This document shows, in pieces, positions 11,389 to 23,232 of a stretch of DNA of 64,000 bases. Numbering within the stretch: the first letter of the stretch is position 1; each line of letters opens with the position of its first letter. The notes beneath the pieces are model-generated. The model ran no database searches. It saw only the letters and a list, made by a program, of their open reading frames with translations, and was not told the origin of the DNA. Position numbers and translations under genes: made by a program. Source of the DNA: Aquatica leii (taxonomy: Eukaryota; Arthropoda; Insecta; Coleoptera; Lampyridae). The stretch lies in the NCBI GenBank assembly GCA_035610365.1, contig CM069432.1, forward strand, positions 108,395,529 through 108,459,528, given 5' to 3'.

Positions 11389-11723
11389 GTAAGTGTTGAA
11401 TTATGTGACACCCACCATACCTATTGCATAAAAGACACCCGGGTGTATAAATTCTTTGATAATATATGTCATTGTGGCATATCGACGTGTATGATGCAAA
11501 TAGCACCCATTTGTATAAAAATACATGTTTAAAATAGTAAATGACACCCAACATTGTTGTCATATAAATTAAATAGTAAAGGTGCCAGTTAGTAAATATT
11601 TCGTTTTTAATTAAACTGTATGTATATGGTTATATTTCACTTCTATCATGCTGCTTATATAGAGTGGGTGTTTTGAAAAAAAAACATCCCTGCTTTAGGA
11701 CACTTTTGGGACACAGCTTTAAG

Positions 11724-12800
11724 TGTCAAACTTGAAATTGACACATCAACCCTCTGAACCCAGCAACCCCTAACTTAAGAATTTAAATAAGGGAAGAAGG
11801 TTGATCGAACCTTCATTTAAAACCATCTGCAATTCTCTATGAGGACAGCATGGCAAAAAGTGGTTTTATTGATTTTTTTTGTGTTCCTATGAAAAACAAC
11901 CCTCTAGATTAAGTAAAGTGGGGGAGACTAGTTTTTTAACAAACGCTTTGACAGGTCAATGCTTGATTTTTAGTAAATAACTTGAGATATTAAACTTGAC
12001 ATTGACAAATCAACCCCGTAGCTCCAACAACCCCTAACTCAAAAATTTAAATAAGGAAAGGAACTCGAATGACTTTTCATTTAAAGCGTCTTTAAATTCT
12101 CTATGCAACAGCATGGCCAAAAATAGATTTATCCAATTCTTTTTCGTCTTCTTTAAAAACAACCCTTTAAATTAACTAAGGTGGGGAGACTAGGTTCTTA
12201 AAAAAACGCTCGGGCAGATCGATTCTTGATTTTTAAAAGACAACTTTAAATTTCAAACTTGACATTGACACATCAACCCCCTAGCTCCAGCAACCCTTAA
12301 CTCAAGAATTTGAATAGGGGAAGGAGGTCGAATGACCCCTCATTTAAAACGTCTTTTAATTCTCCATGCAACAGCATAGCTGAAAATAGTTTTTTCCAAT
12401 GTTTTTTCGTCTCTATTAAAAACAACCCTCTAGATTAACTAAGGTGGGGAGACTAAGTTATTAAAAAAACACTCAGACAGGTCGATTCTTGATTTTTAGG
12501 AGACAACTTTAAATATCAAACTTAAAATTGACACATCATCCTTCTAGATCTAGCAACCCCTAATTCAAGAGAAGGGCGTCAAACGACCTGTCATTTAAAA
12601 GGTCTTTTAATTCTTTATACGACAGCAAGGCCAAAAGTAGTTTTATTAATTTTTTTTGTTCCCATAAAAAACAACCCTCTAAATTACGTAAGGTGGGGGT
12701 GTTGTTTAGAAGAAATCCTAAAACACGCCACTTTTGACTTTTTGAACGACACATTTTGGCGTCAAATTTGATTTTATCAGGTCAACCTTCTAGCCCCAAT
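11724..12800. repeat. 263-bp tandem repeat array, about four copies
   Basis: The marker CTTGACATTGACACATCAAC recurs with variants at 11731, 11995, 12258, 12521 and, decayed, near 12767. The spacings are 264, 263, 263 and 246 bp. Each unit also holds AGCAACCCCTAACTCAAGAA, TTCTCTATGCAACAGCATGG and AAAAACAACCCTCTAGATTA. The units have diverged by several percent or more. A partial inverted copy lies at about 13195-13300. Frames inside it are not coding. Confidence 0.85.
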
Positions 12801-12964
12801 AACCCCCAACAAAAACAAAAATTATAGTAAGTTGTTCGAGTAACCCTGTTTTTAATGGTCTCTTGATTCTCTACGTGTGTGCATGATTGCTTTTAAGTTT
12901 ATAAAAATTTTAAAAGTGTAGAAAAATTTTAAACATCAAAATTCAACGTCAGAAGAAATTTTTA

Positions 12965-13143
12965 TTAGTTCAACAAATGCTCAAATTGGGCGCTACCAAC
13001 TTCCATACAATAATACAAATTCTGCTCTAAACGTTTCCTTACATTTTGGAAGATCTATGGCGTAATTTAGCGGCATTCTTCAATATTGCGTCGACGAAAT
13101 TTTTCCAGAGACCCTGGTTCCGTTGCGTAAATTTTAGTTTCTT
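12965..13143 (-). pseudogene. C-terminal tail of a Tc/mariner-type transposase
   Basis: The minus strand reads ETKIYATEPGSLEKFRRRNI, EECR and, after two stops, QNVRKRLEQNLYYCMEVGSA followed by QFEHLL. This matches the conserved tail ('LRRRI..ACR...RLYYCMEV.G.QFEHLL') of a DDE transposase family widespread in insects. Stops TAA and TAG interrupt it and the catalytic part is gone. It lies between the tandem array and its inverted partial copy. Confidence 0.65.
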
Positions 13144-13194
13144 TTTACTGTCGCATAGAAACTTGAAAGACGCTTCAAATTAAGGGTGGCTTGG

Positions 13195-13300
13195 CCTATT
13201 TTCCATATTTAAATTCTTGAGTTAGGGCACTAGTTTCTGTGTTAGGGTTTGCTGGAGCTAGGGAGTTTATCTGTTAATGTCAAGTTTTACGTCAAATCTT
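13195..13300 (-). repeat. Partial inverted copy of the 263-bp unit
   Basis: Reverse complement contains AAAACTTGACATTAACAGAT, CCCTAGCTCCAGCAAACCCT and ACTCAAGAATTTAAATATGG, in the same order as in the array units at 11724-12800. Confidence 0.7.
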
Positions 13301-14970
13301 AAAAAAATTTAAAAATACAAAAGCATGAATATAATTAATTACGAAATTTAGTAGTAAAGTTTTTGATCTGTTAATAAATAATCCTGTGTTTTGAGTTTCT
13401 TAAAAGTGTAATTTTCGGTTAATACTTTTTAGAAGGGCAGATTATGGTGTATTGATTTTTATACTCATCAATGGGTATCTTGCTAAGTACTTTATTAAAA
13501 TAATTATAATTTTAAAATTGTAGGTTTAATATAAATCTTCATCAATTCTTTGTCATAAGAAACGTTAGATGTAGTGTTCGTTTTGTTTTCTAATGTTTTG
13601 TACGTACAAAATTACCAGAAAGGATCAAGGTAAATACTGAAAAAAGTAAAGGTAAAAGTCAAAAGTTTAAAAATACAAAACTAAAAATACATTTTTTTAA
13701 TACTAAATTTGTATTTACATTTATCAATAATGTGGCAAATTTTCTTTGTGGACAATGTTTACGTCTAGCAACTTTAAAGAAGTAACTACTTTTTAGGATG
13801 CGGCTGTCAATTTCTAAATTTCTACAACTTGTCTCTGATGTTTTCTATTTTAGTATTTAACAAAAAATCTTTGTTCATTTACATTAAAAATCTATAGAAT
13901 GCTCAAGAAAAGTCAAATATAACTGTAAATAATATACATTTGGTAAGGTTTTCCAATATGGTAGTTTCATTTTATAATAAAAATATAATTTTGATTATTA
14001 AATTTAAAGTTATTTTTTACATTGAAAAAAAATGTTAAATTTCAAAAATCTTCAAAAAATAACATTTTTTGTTTACAACACTTATATACCAATTTAATAA
14101 CAAAAAACAACAAAAAAGATAAATTACAATCATGATAAAGCAAAGGAAAACCGTATAACAAAAACCAAATAAGAAAATGGGTCAGAAATCAATACAATTT
14201 ATAGAACCTTGCATCTTTAATCAGATATCCATGCAACTAAAAAATATTATAACAGTGAAACAATTAGCAAACAAGATTAAAAAGTGGATGTTTCAAGAAA
14301 GAACTGGAATTCTAAAACCTGGAAGTACTTAAGCTAGTGTCTAGTTCTAGGGACATTGTTATGAATTTGGCTAGCCACCTGTGTTTAAGATGAAAAGACC
14401 AGAGAAAAAAACTAAACAATTTCGACTATAAACTAAGTGAAAATTATTAAACCTCAAAATAAATTTAATGAGATGACACATTTCAAAAGACAATTTTTTA
14501 TAGTACTAAATATTACGATCTTTTATTTATTTTTTAATTTATTTAATCATATGCAACAGCACCACAGTTACCGTAACAACAGTTTAAGTTATAGAAAGTA
14601 AGTAGTAAACGACGCGCGTTTATGTATGCTGCAGAAACAGAAAATAACTCAATTAGAATCAATCTTGCAGAAAATACAAATTAGAAGCAAAAAAACAGTT
14701 GTTTGAACGAATGAATCACAATTTAAAAATTTTGAAAGCAAACGTCGTACATTTCAGTTTATCAACAACTAATAAAAAAATATTGGAAAAAAAATAAAAA
14801 CTATAAAATATGGAAATGATAGTATTATGATTTAGGGTTGTTTTTAAGTGCAGTAAAAATTTCATAAAATAGCTAACAAAATGACTAGTAAAACAATTAC
14901 TTACTACTTTAAACTTACTTAAAAAATACTCTTCTTAACGCTTTATAATACTTTAAACAACAAAAAATTG
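13301..14970. other. AT-rich non-coding stretch
   Basis: No gene or clear repeat supported. It contains many A and T runs and no long frames. Confidence 0.5.
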
Positions 14971-14994
14971 TTTTTTTTTTTTTTTTTTTTTTTT

Positions 14995-15310
14995 GACTTT
15001 TGGTATTACACCATGCAGCCACTACACTTTTTCACTTGTTTTCATATTTTAAAGTTAGTTTCTGATATAAAATAAATTATGCTCTTGTAAATCTTCTTGT
15101 TGTTAACACTTAACACATATTTTAAGTTTATTGGGGCATAAACACCTTCAACTTTTATTAGATTCTGGTACAGTCGATCACATGCTATTATATTTTTTTT
15201 GCAGTTAAACAATAAATGATTTAAATCTCCTTCCACTTTGCAGAGTACACATAGACTAGATGGAATAATTTTTAATCGTGCTAAATGAGATGGAAAACAG
15301 CCGTGTCCGT
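14995..15310 (-). pseudogene. LINE ORF2 C-terminal Cys/His region, frameshifted
   Basis: After the main RT/RNase H frame ends, another frame continues the protein: GHGCFPSHLARLKIIPSSLC, then VLCKVEGDLNHLLFNC. This has the C-x2-C...H-x4-C pattern seen at the C-terminus of I, R1 and jockey-type ORF2 proteins. The shift lies near 15300-15315. The frame ends at 15042 and the 3' UTR runs to the T-tract. Confidence 0.75.
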
Positions 15311-17433
15311 GTTAAAGTATACTGCGTAGGATGTTCCATACAGTAACGTTTGTAATAATCTTCCCAATTCTTTCTTGTTGCGGATTTTCTTAAATTTATG
15401 CACTCTTCTAGGTTTAGGTATAACGGCACTGTTCTGCCATTGATTGCGCTTTCTTTTGCTAACTTATCCACTTCTTCGTTTAAAAAAACCCCATTATGGG
15501 CTTTGACCCACATAAATTTAATACTAATTTCCGTTAAATGCAATTGATAAAGTGATTTTTTGATTTGCAAGACTATGGGGTTTATTTTTTCATTAGGGTT
15601 GTAGCTGGTTTTGATGGAAGAGAGTGCTGACAGAGAATCTGTTATTATTAAACCATTTTGAAATTTCATTTCACTTATGTATTCTATGGATTGAAGAATA
15701 GCAAATGCTTCAGCAGAAAAAACGGATGTCTCTGGTGGTAGTTGATACTTTCTTGTAACGTGCGAATTTTTGACTAGAAAGGCGGCTCCAGTACCTTCTT
15801 GAGACTTTGACGCGTCCGTGAAAATACAAGTATCAAAGTGTAATTTTGTTATTTCTTCGATAAATACGCTTTTGCAAATACTGGAAGTATTGCTGTAGAT
15901 AGGTATGGTAACTTCTGGGATAAATGAAAGATGATAGAATTCGTACGATGGTATTTTCGGATATAATTCTTCAAGACCAGTAAAGAGATTGTTGCATTTT
16001 CTAAATGCTGCACAAAGAAAAATAGATTTTCGTTTCTCCCAATATTTGTTGCACAGATCGAAGACGTGTAGTTTGCAAATTTCTTTTACTAATTTAAAAT
16101 TTTTTGTTACAGATTTTAAAATAAATTTTTCTGATAAAAACTTTCGTCGTAATTGTAATGGAGTTTCTAAAGATTCCACTCTTAAAGGTTTTATAGGAGT
16201 TGAGCTCATAGCCCCTAAGCTTATTTTTAGGCATTTATTTTGAATTTTGTCTATGCGAGTTAATAACGTTTTGTTTGCATTGCCATAAAGCACGCAGCCA
16301 TAATCTAATATAGCGCGCACAAAACTTCTGTAAAATAATAAACATGTTTTTTGATCAGCACCCCACCAAGTTTTTGCTACCATTCTAAGAAAATTAATTC
16401 CTTTTTCGCATTTTGTTGTTACATAATCTATGTGTGGTTTCCATGTAAGTTTTGTATCTAGGAATAATCCTAGGTACTTAACAGTAGGCAAAACTGGAAA
16501 TTTTAAGTTTGCTAGCCTTACATAATTTGTGACAGGAATTCTATGTCTAGAAAAGAAGATTACTGTTGACTTTTTTTCAGAAATTGTAAATCCATTGTTG
16601 TCAAACCAAGAATTGTATAATGTTAAAGCAGAGTTGAGGTTAACTTTACAGTCGTCGAATCGTCGTTGTATGAAATATATGCAAAAATCATCAGCAAATT
16701 GTATAAAGTTTGAATGACGGCCGTCTAAAGAATGCAGTTCTAAGGTGTTAATATTAAACAATATTGGGCTTAGTATGGACCCTTGGGGTAATCCAGTATA
16801 CATGTATCGGGGACCAAGGGCCCCGCTTTCGGTTCTTATATATATTGCTCTTCCATAAAATATTTTAATAATCGTAAATGCAGTGTGCTCAGGTATTCCT
16901 AAGGTAACCAGCTTATCTTTTAATAGATGGAGGTTTACAGATTCGTATGCCCCCTTTATATCTAGGAAAACTGCTCCCATGTAATCGTTAGAAGAAAAAC
17001 ACTTTTGGATGTCAGTTACTATTGAGGCACATGCATCGATAGCACCAAAATCTCGCCTAAAACCAAACTGATTAGGAGCTAAGCAACTTCTTTTTTTTAA
17101 AAACCATTCTAGTCTGCATTTAATTAATTTTTCAAAGATTTTTAACACGCATGAAAGTAGAGAAATAGGTCTGTAAGAGTCAGCGTAATTAGGATTTTTA
17201 TTAGGTTTGAGTACTGGTATTATTAATATTTGTTTCCACGATTGGATGTCTTTGCCGTGTATCCAAACATCGTTATAAATGTCTAATAAATTTGATTTTG
17301 CATTAGTAGGTAAATGGGCAAGCATTGAGTAACTAATTTCATCGAGACCTGGAGCAGAGTTTGACGTTTTCATTGCCCAATTGAGTTCTGTTAGCGTAAA
17401 AGGTTGATTAAAAAGAGGCGATTCTGTCTCCAT
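15256..17433 (-). CDS. LINE ORF2: reverse transcriptase and RNase H
   Basis: A 725-codon frame with reverse transcriptase motifs in order: YRPISLLSCVLKIFEKLI near residue 85, DIKGAYESV near 158, GLPQGSILSPILF near 215 and the catalytic FADDF near 245. An RNase H domain follows from about residue 535, with TDASKS, SAEAFAI, TDSLSAL and the tail KAHNG...EEVDKLAKESA, so its acidic residues are retained. The frame is the direct continuation of the endonuclease frame: LPLVDTSNRL precedes its first Met at 17433, and a one-base shift near 17460 separates them. It makes cDNA by target-primed reverse transcription in intact elements. Here it cannot be made as one protein. Confidence 0.9.
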   Translation of the reverse strand: METESPLFNQPFTLTELNWAMKTSNSAPGLDEISYSMLAHLPTNAKSNLLDIYNDVWIHGKDIQSWKQILIIPVLKPNKNPNYADSYRPISLLSCVLKIFEKLIKCRLEWFLKKRSCLAPNQFGFRRDFGAIDACASIVTDIQKCFSSNDYMGAVFLDIKGAYESVNLHLLKDKLVTLGIPEHTAFTIIKIFYGRAIYIRTESGALGPRYMYTGLPQGSILSPILFNINTLELHSLDGRHSNFIQFADDFCIYFIQRRFDDCKVNLNSALTLYNSWFDNNGFTISEKKSTVIFFSRHRIPVTNYVRLANLKFPVLPTVKYLGLFLDTKLTWKPHIDYVTTKCEKGINFLRMVAKTWWGADQKTCLLFYRSFVRAILDYGCVLYGNANKTLLTRIDKIQNKCLKISLGAMSSTPIKPLRVESLETPLQLRRKFLSEKFILKSVTKNFKLVKEICKLHVFDLCNKYWEKRKSIFLCAAFRKCNNLFTGLEELYPKIPSYEFYHLSFIPEVTIPIYSNTSSICKSVFIEEITKLHFDTCIFTDASKSQEGTGAAFLVKNSHVTRKYQLPPETSVFSAEAFAILQSIEYISEMKFQNGLIITDSLSALSSIKTSYNPNEKINPIVLQIKKSLYQLHLTEISIKFMWVKAHNGVFLNEEVDKLAKESAINGRTVPLYLNLEECINLRKSATRKNWEDYYKRYCMEHPTQYTLTRTRLFSISFSTIKNYSI

Positions 17434-17449
17434 TAGACGGTTTGAAGTA

Positions 17450-18673
17450 TCAACTAAAGGTAAACAAGATGACGGAGGAAATATTGTCGAAAAACGATTC
17501 GGTCCATTCCAAATTGTTGCTTTTCTGTGTTTTTACCGGAACTCGTTTGAATTTTTTAACTTCATTCCACAAGCTCTTGATGGAAGTGTTCTTATTTAAT
17601 TTATTACACCACAATTCCCAACTATGTCGTGCTTTGGCTTTAAACAATCTTTTAGCTTCAGCAAAACTACGTTTACATTTGATATAGTTTTCTAAACTAC
17701 TGTTCTCTTTGTAACACTTAATAGCATTTTTCCTATTATTTAGGAACACATCGCATTCTTCATCCCACCAAGGAGGGTTTGGTCGATTTTTGGGTTTAAA
17801 TGGTTTATTAACTGGAATAGACATTTTGGCCGCTTCTTCTACCTTTTTTATAAAAAAATTGTATTTATCTTCAGTACAATCAAATTCCGACAGATTTTTG
17901 CAAAAGAAGTCGTTACATATATCTTCGAATAATTGCCAATTTGCGTTTTTTAGTTTCCATTTGCGTTTTGGATAAATCATGTCGTCCAATAAACAGTTTG
18001 AATTTAATTCTATTAAGATTGGAAAATGATCTGATCCTAGAGAATCAGACTCAATAGTCCAATTGATATTTGGGGCTATATCTGGAGTGCTTATTGTAAC
18101 ATCAGGAGCTGAGGCATGTGTTTGTGGAGAGGTTATTCTAGTTGGCTTACCGTTATTTAAAATTACTAATCCTAATTCATCTACGATCTCTGCAACTTGT
18201 AATCCTGATGCGTTGGTAATTTCTGACCCCGAAGCATTATGTTGAGCATTTAAATCTCCTCCTATGATTCCATGGCTTACCACATTATTAAAAATATGGC
18301 TCCAATCTAATTTTTTGGAGTGAACGTTTGGCGGCTTATAAATCGACACAATTGAATAGCTTTTGTTGCAAACTGATATAGTTATGCCCGCAACCATAAT
18401 ATTTGAATCAAAATTATTAGGGAATTGTATTTCTGAATAAGGGATGGTATCTTTAACAAAAATAGCCACGCCGGCTTTACCATCTATGCGGTCTTTCCGA
18501 AGAATATTATAGTTTTTGTATATCACAAGTTGATCTGGTTTAAACCAAGTTTCGCTAATCATAGCTATGTCGATATTATTACTGGATAAAAAATATGTCA
18601 AACTATTTTTGTTAGCATTTGCAGAACGAGCATTCCATTGCATAATCTTAATTTTTTTGATTTGTCTAGCCAT
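17450..18673 (-). CDS. LINE ORF2 N-terminus: APE-type endonuclease
   Basis: A 407-codon frame starting MARQIKKIKIMQWNARSANA. Apurinic-endonuclease-like motifs are in the expected order: MQWNARS, ISETWF near residue 40, YKPPN, GGDLNAQH near 140 and SDHFPILIEL near 215, so the catalytic Glu, Asp and His are present. It nicks target DNA to prime reverse transcription. The ATG at 18673 lies within the ORF1 stop region (ATGGCTAG), which favours coupled translation. The frame runs into a stop at 17450 because of a one-base shift; the RT frame follows. Confidence 0.9.
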   Translation of the reverse strand: MARQIKKIKIMQWNARSANANKNSLTYFLSSNNIDIAMISETWFKPDQLVIYKNYNILRKDRIDGKAGVAIFVKDTIPYSEIQFPNNFDSNIMVAGITISVCNKSYSIVSIYKPPNVHSKKLDWSHIFNNVVSHGIIGGDLNAQHNASGSEITNASGLQVAEIVDELGLVILNNGKPTRITSPQTHASAPDVTISTPDIAPNINWTIESDSLGSDHFPILIELNSNCLLDDMIYPKRKWKLKNANWQLFEDICNDFFCKNLSEFDCTEDKYNFFIKKVEEAAKMSIPVNKPFKPKNRPNPPWWDEECDVFLNNRKNAIKCYKENSSLENYIKCKRSFAEAKRLFKAKARHSWELWCNKLNKNTSIKSLWNEVKKFKRVPVKTQKSNNLEWTESFFDNISSVILFTFS

Positions 18674-20087
18674 AATGGGAATTTATTTGTAAATTATCTA
18701 AAATTTTTATTAAACTGTTTTTCAAATTAGTTTTGACAAAGTTAGAAGCAGCTACGTTATAGTTTCTGTTTTTATCCAAATCGGCGAAAGTTCTAGCAAA
18801 AAATGTATATAGTTGCTCAATAAATGCTTCTTAATTAATGCTGATTTTTTCTTCTTGATTATTGTTGATTATAGGTACAGATGGACCAATACTAAATGGA
18901 AACATAGGTTCGTTTTGTATTTCTCTAGCAGGAGGAGTATAAGCTTTCCTTTTTTTGTTAGGTTGGCTATTAGAGATATAACTGGGATGCAGTTATTAGC
19001 TTGTTTCAGCACGTCTACGTATAATTTGTGATTGATTTAGTGTAGGGAATTGTTCTTCTTCTAAGCCATTTAGAAGATTAAAGTTATTTATCGAAGTCAT
19101 ACTAGCGTAAGACGAGTCTACTGATTTGTTTATTTCTGCGAATGACCTGTTAGTGATGGCCATTTGTTTTTTAATTGATAATTGTCTTTGGTATACGGGA
19201 CATTCTTTAGAAATAGATTTATGATTATTTAATTTACATGAAACGCAATAAGAATTATTAGCGTCACATTCGTGATTAGTATCTTTGATTTTACCGCAGT
19301 TGACACAGTAACAGTGTGTACTTCGGCATTGTTTGGCGACGTGGCCATACCTAAAGCATTTAAAGCACTGAATCACTTTTTGTGCGTACGGCTCTACTGG
19401 AAATATAACGCTATCAATACGTACTTCATTTGGTAGGTAATTTCCTTCAAATGTTAATAGAACTGAATAAATAGGTACAAATTCTACGTTATCTGCCTTA
19501 GTAATTTTGCGGGTTAATCTTTTGACCTCGTTGATATCAATTCTTGTTTGAATATTGTCTTTAATGTAATTTTCGCCAAAAGAAATGTCCACATCTCTAA
19601 TCATGCCTTTACGAAATAGCAAATTATTTGGAATATACGCTTTTAAATTCTCTGTTATTAATTGTTCGTTTTTTACTAGATTATTAGCGTCTGCAATTGA
19701 TTTTAATCCAACTTTCACTTTATTATACCCAACTTTAGTTATTGATGTTATAGCGTCTCCCAAATTTAGTTTTTTGTGTAATAGATGACCGATTGTTAAT
19801 GGATGCAATCTACCGAAATTTTGTTTATCATTTCTTTCCATATACACATAAATATTTGAAAGGTTGTAGTACTTATCTTTTGTAAGGTTGAACGTCCGAA
19901 TTGTATTTTCCTTATCAGCAAGCACGTTTGCAACATTTTTATTAAGAATTTCGATTCCGCTACTTTCCATATTTTCATGGTTAATTGATGAACCACTAGA
20001 TACACTATCGCTATCATCACATACAAAAGGTACGTCACTCATTAAGTTTGTTGGCTGCCCACCCCTATGGGACGGGGGGGTAGCCAT
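18666..20087 (-). pseudogene. LINE ORF1 (Gag-like) with three in-frame stops
   Basis: From ATG at 20087 the frame is open to 18996 (363 codons). It contains cysteine-rich knuckles: CFKCFRYGHVAKQC, then CYCVNCGKIKDTNHEC and YCVSCKLNNH, near residues 240-300. It binds RNA in intact I-like elements. The same frame continues past TAA TAA (about 18996-19001) as LHPSYISNSQPNKKRKAYTP and, after another TAA near 18836, as EAFIEQLYTFFARTFADLDK. It finally stops at 18666-18668, overlapping the ORF2 start. The original ORF1 was thus longer and has suffered nonsense mutations. Confidence 0.8.
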
Positions 20088-20150
20088 GACTGACTAATCA
20101 CCACACACTTACTTCTTACAATTATACTAACTAAACTATACTAACTAATT

Positions 20151-21060
20151 AAATTAACTGTAGAATGTAAAATTTAGTTTATAATAACGCACTCTGATAA
20201 ACGCAACTTGCTGGTACAACGTTTAACCGGGCACTGTGATGTATTATTGTTTATTCTATTTGCTAATAAATTTCGACAAAATATAATCCACGCCAACACG
20301 ATACAAAATGACTGGTTTATTTTTTGTTTAATAAGTTTTTGTTCTAATATATTTTATTTACAAAAATAAATTTTCAAATACAAGAAACTTAAAATAGAAA
20401 ATAATATACAAGTTAAAGTTCCTACGCTAAAATAAGCATAAATTATTGTTTATGAAAAACTAATTAAAACAAATATTGAACATTTAATATTAATTAATCT
20501 TTGTAAAATTATATTTTTTAAATTTAGAAATAATTTTGATACATACAATATAAAAACTATCTAAAATATTTTAATTGATTATTTTGTTAATAAATATCAA
20601 ATAGTATAGTGTTTTAAGTTAAATAATTAAACAAAAACATAACTGATATCAAAAAGCATTATCAAGTTTTTATTAAATTAAAATGAGTTACGCAAGTTAT
20701 ATTTTAGTACATTTATTTTGTTACGATATCGCACTGTTCAACAATGTTGCCGCTAAAAATGGTGCCACAATCTACAACAATTATCGGGGTGCCATATAGT
20801 CAATACGTCAAAATTATATACACCTGTATATCGCACAACGCCCTCTGTCTTATTATGAATGAACCAAACTGTATAAATCTGACCACCAATTGACAAAATG
20901 GCTCCCAAGCATTTTTTTGCGTACAAGCTTAAAAAGTGTTGATAAGCTCTAGAAAAATTTTTAATCTAAAAGTACTGTGGCTCCCAAACTTGGGTGCCTC
21001 TTTGTATTTTTGGGTGCCACAATAACAATGAATACCCAATTATGGTGCCACGATGACAAT
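20151..21060. other. AT-rich stretch
   Basis: No gene supported. 20740-21060 has several GGTGCCAC / GGGTGCC motifs in both orientations, leading into the AT microsatellite and loosely related to 11400-11590. Confidence 0.5.
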
Positions 21061-21066
21061 TTTTAT

Positions 21067-21122
<56 letters not shown>
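21067..21122. repeat. Interrupted (AT)n microsatellite
   Basis: AT dinucleotides interrupted by one GT, about 56 bp. Confidence 0.95.
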
Positions 21123-21124
<2 letters not shown>

Positions 21125-23150
21125 CTTAATCTCAATGTTTATTACTAAATACACAGCGTTTTTTTATGTTATTTATTTAAAAAAATACTTGTAGGTATTA
21201 TAAAAAGCTATATATAATTCACATTCATGTTAGATCCCATTTTCCATATAACAATAATATCCTGACATTTAAAAGATGCTATAAATAAGCTGTAAAACTA
21301 GTATTTCATAACCAACAATTCTTGTTTCAGGAATACCTAGTATTTGTCATTTATTCAATGACTATCTAAAGTTACATATTCAAAAAATATCTTTTTAGCA
21401 TTGTAACGTTCAAACTTAAACCTACACATATGCCTTATGAGAGCGCGGCACGCAATAAACGCAAGAATGAGTAAACAATGAAACATATTCAAATAACATC
21501 TATACCCAACTCACAGGTAGATCTAAAGATTCTATATCATACTAGTTGATAGTAAATAAATGGTACCAGGGCTATGCTTTTGGATGTCAATTGAAACTCG
21601 TTTGAATATTCCATGGCTAACATCATGTTACAAAAATATTCAAATAAATTCATGATATATTCTCTGCATTGTCATGGATAGAAATGTTATTACTGAAAAA
21701 AAAAAAGATTTACTAAGTAATGTTGATAATAACATAGTTAATAGTTTTTTATCCCCTTCTAAGTGAAAAACAGTAAAAACCATTAACAATATACATTAAC
21801 AGAAACAAAAGCAACACCAAGAGAAACAATATACCCAGCTATTATAAAATATGTATCAAGGATGTAACAAATTTTTTTCGTTACGTACCAACGAGAGCAA
21901 CATACAAAATTTATTTCCGTATCTGGTACCTACCGTTTGTGACATTCGTGAAATACAGGTATCGACTTAAGCAAGCTAGGAAAAATAACACCCGCACAAT
22001 TTCGAACCAGTGACTTTAAAATCCGTAAGCGTTCACGATAACTACTACAACAGTACAGACTTTCGTGTAGTTACTGCTAATAAAAACAACGTTTAATTAC
22101 TGTATAAAGTTTATATAGTGTATATATCTAACTCCGTACTATTCTACAAATGAATATGTAAATCAGTAATAAGAACGTGTAAAGTTCTCCTTGTAAGTGT
22201 TACATACCACAGCTGTATAACAAGTATGTTCCCTGAATGATACGTACCAGGTACATCTATGTAGCCTATTATATTATTTTAATTCTAAAACGTGTTCTTT
22301 AAAAAAAAAATTCTGTTAAATTGAAAAAGTGATAATAGTATTTTTGTTTTGAAAGAAACAATTTAAATAACATCAAATCCAAAACAAAATGTCAGTTTCA
22401 GTTTCAGACATTATAAAAATCAAGTTTTAATAAATATTGATTAACGTAAGAAACTGTCTCAAAATGTACTTAAAACATTGCAATTTGCAAAGCGCAAATG
22501 ATAACTAAAAATAACTAATCTATTAATTGTTGTGGGAAATTTTGATAATTTTTTTAATTACGTTCTAAATTTTTTTGTATAAGTCGGTATATCCGTTGTA
22601 TATCTACGATCAAAGTTATTGATTATAAAAACACTTGAAAATAACGTCTATTGTAAAATCTGTATAAATTGTTTAAAATTTTTAACTACATATAAGTATG
22701 CTTTTAAATATAAAAACGCTTAATTTAGGTTATATTGTTTTGATTGTTTATATCCTGTTTTTGTTCGATGATTTTTTAATAACAATAATTGCAATTGAAG
22801 AAACGTGTCAAAATACAACTGGAAGAATAATCTTATCGACTAAAATTAAAAATAATTTAATTTCAATGATTGAATACTTAATTAAGAACGGTATTTAAAA
22901 ATTAGTAATTGCCACCATATTAATCGTAACGGTTTGCATATTGGTTAATAGATGTAGTTATTAGATTTCATTGAATAGCATTGAACGATCAATTTGACAG
23001 CGTCGATTTTCAGTTAATGTTGATTTTATATATTTTATTTACAAACATAAATAGGAATGTAAAGTAGGTTTAGTAATATTTAAAATCAATAATTTTTTCA
23101 ACTTACTTTCCATAAAAAATTTTGATCAAATTTGCTTGTAACTAAAGAAA
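21123..23150. other. AT-rich stretch with a tRNA-like segment
   Basis: No gene supported. On the minus strand about 21995-22065 holds a tRNA-like order: an anticodon-arm-like GGATTTTAAAGTC followed by a T-arm-like CACTGGTTCGAAATTGTG with a box-B sequence. It is probably a degraded tRNA or SINE fragment. Confidence 0.4.
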
Positions 23151-23202
23151 TTTTGACGTTCGTCTTCGGAGTTATTCGGTTGGCAACGAAGTAAGTGGAA
23201 AA

Positions 23203-23232
23203 ATGGCATCGAAGGGTAAGCTGAACGATGAG
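23203..23232 (+). CDS. Candidate first coding exon (MASKGKLNDE)
   Basis: ATG in a good context (AAAATGG) encodes ten residues, MASKGKLNDE. It is followed directly by a consensus donor GTGAGT at 23233. The 60 bp upstream are less AT-rich than the surroundings, as expected for a 5' UTR or promoter edge. An alternative donor GTAAGC at about 23216 lies inside. No downstream exon was recognised, so the gene is unknown. Confidence 0.35.

Larger units (their letters stand above)
14971..20150 (-). mobile_element. I-clade-type LINE, nearly full length, degenerate
   Basis: A non-LTR retrotransposon on the minus strand. It has ORF1 (Gag with zinc knuckles), then ORF2 with APE endonuclease, reverse transcriptase, RNase H and a C-terminal Cys/His region. 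A run of 24 T at 14971-14994 is its 3' poly(A) tail. ORF1 and ORF2 overlap in ATGGCTAG (18666-18673). RNase H downstream of RT points to the I group of LINEs. The 5' limit is uncertain (after 20087, taken here as about 20150), and no target duplication was found. Three in-frame stops in ORF1 and two frameshifts in ORF2 make it non-autonomous. Confidence 0.9.

Noticed and set aside
11305..11563. Overlapping frames through the AT microsatellite, also 20966-21154
   Set aside because: Encoded (YI)n tracts are products of the dinucleotide repeat.
12560..12754. 64-codon frame MCRSKSQKWRVLG...
   Set aside because: Lies inside the 263-bp tandem array and is not open in sister units.
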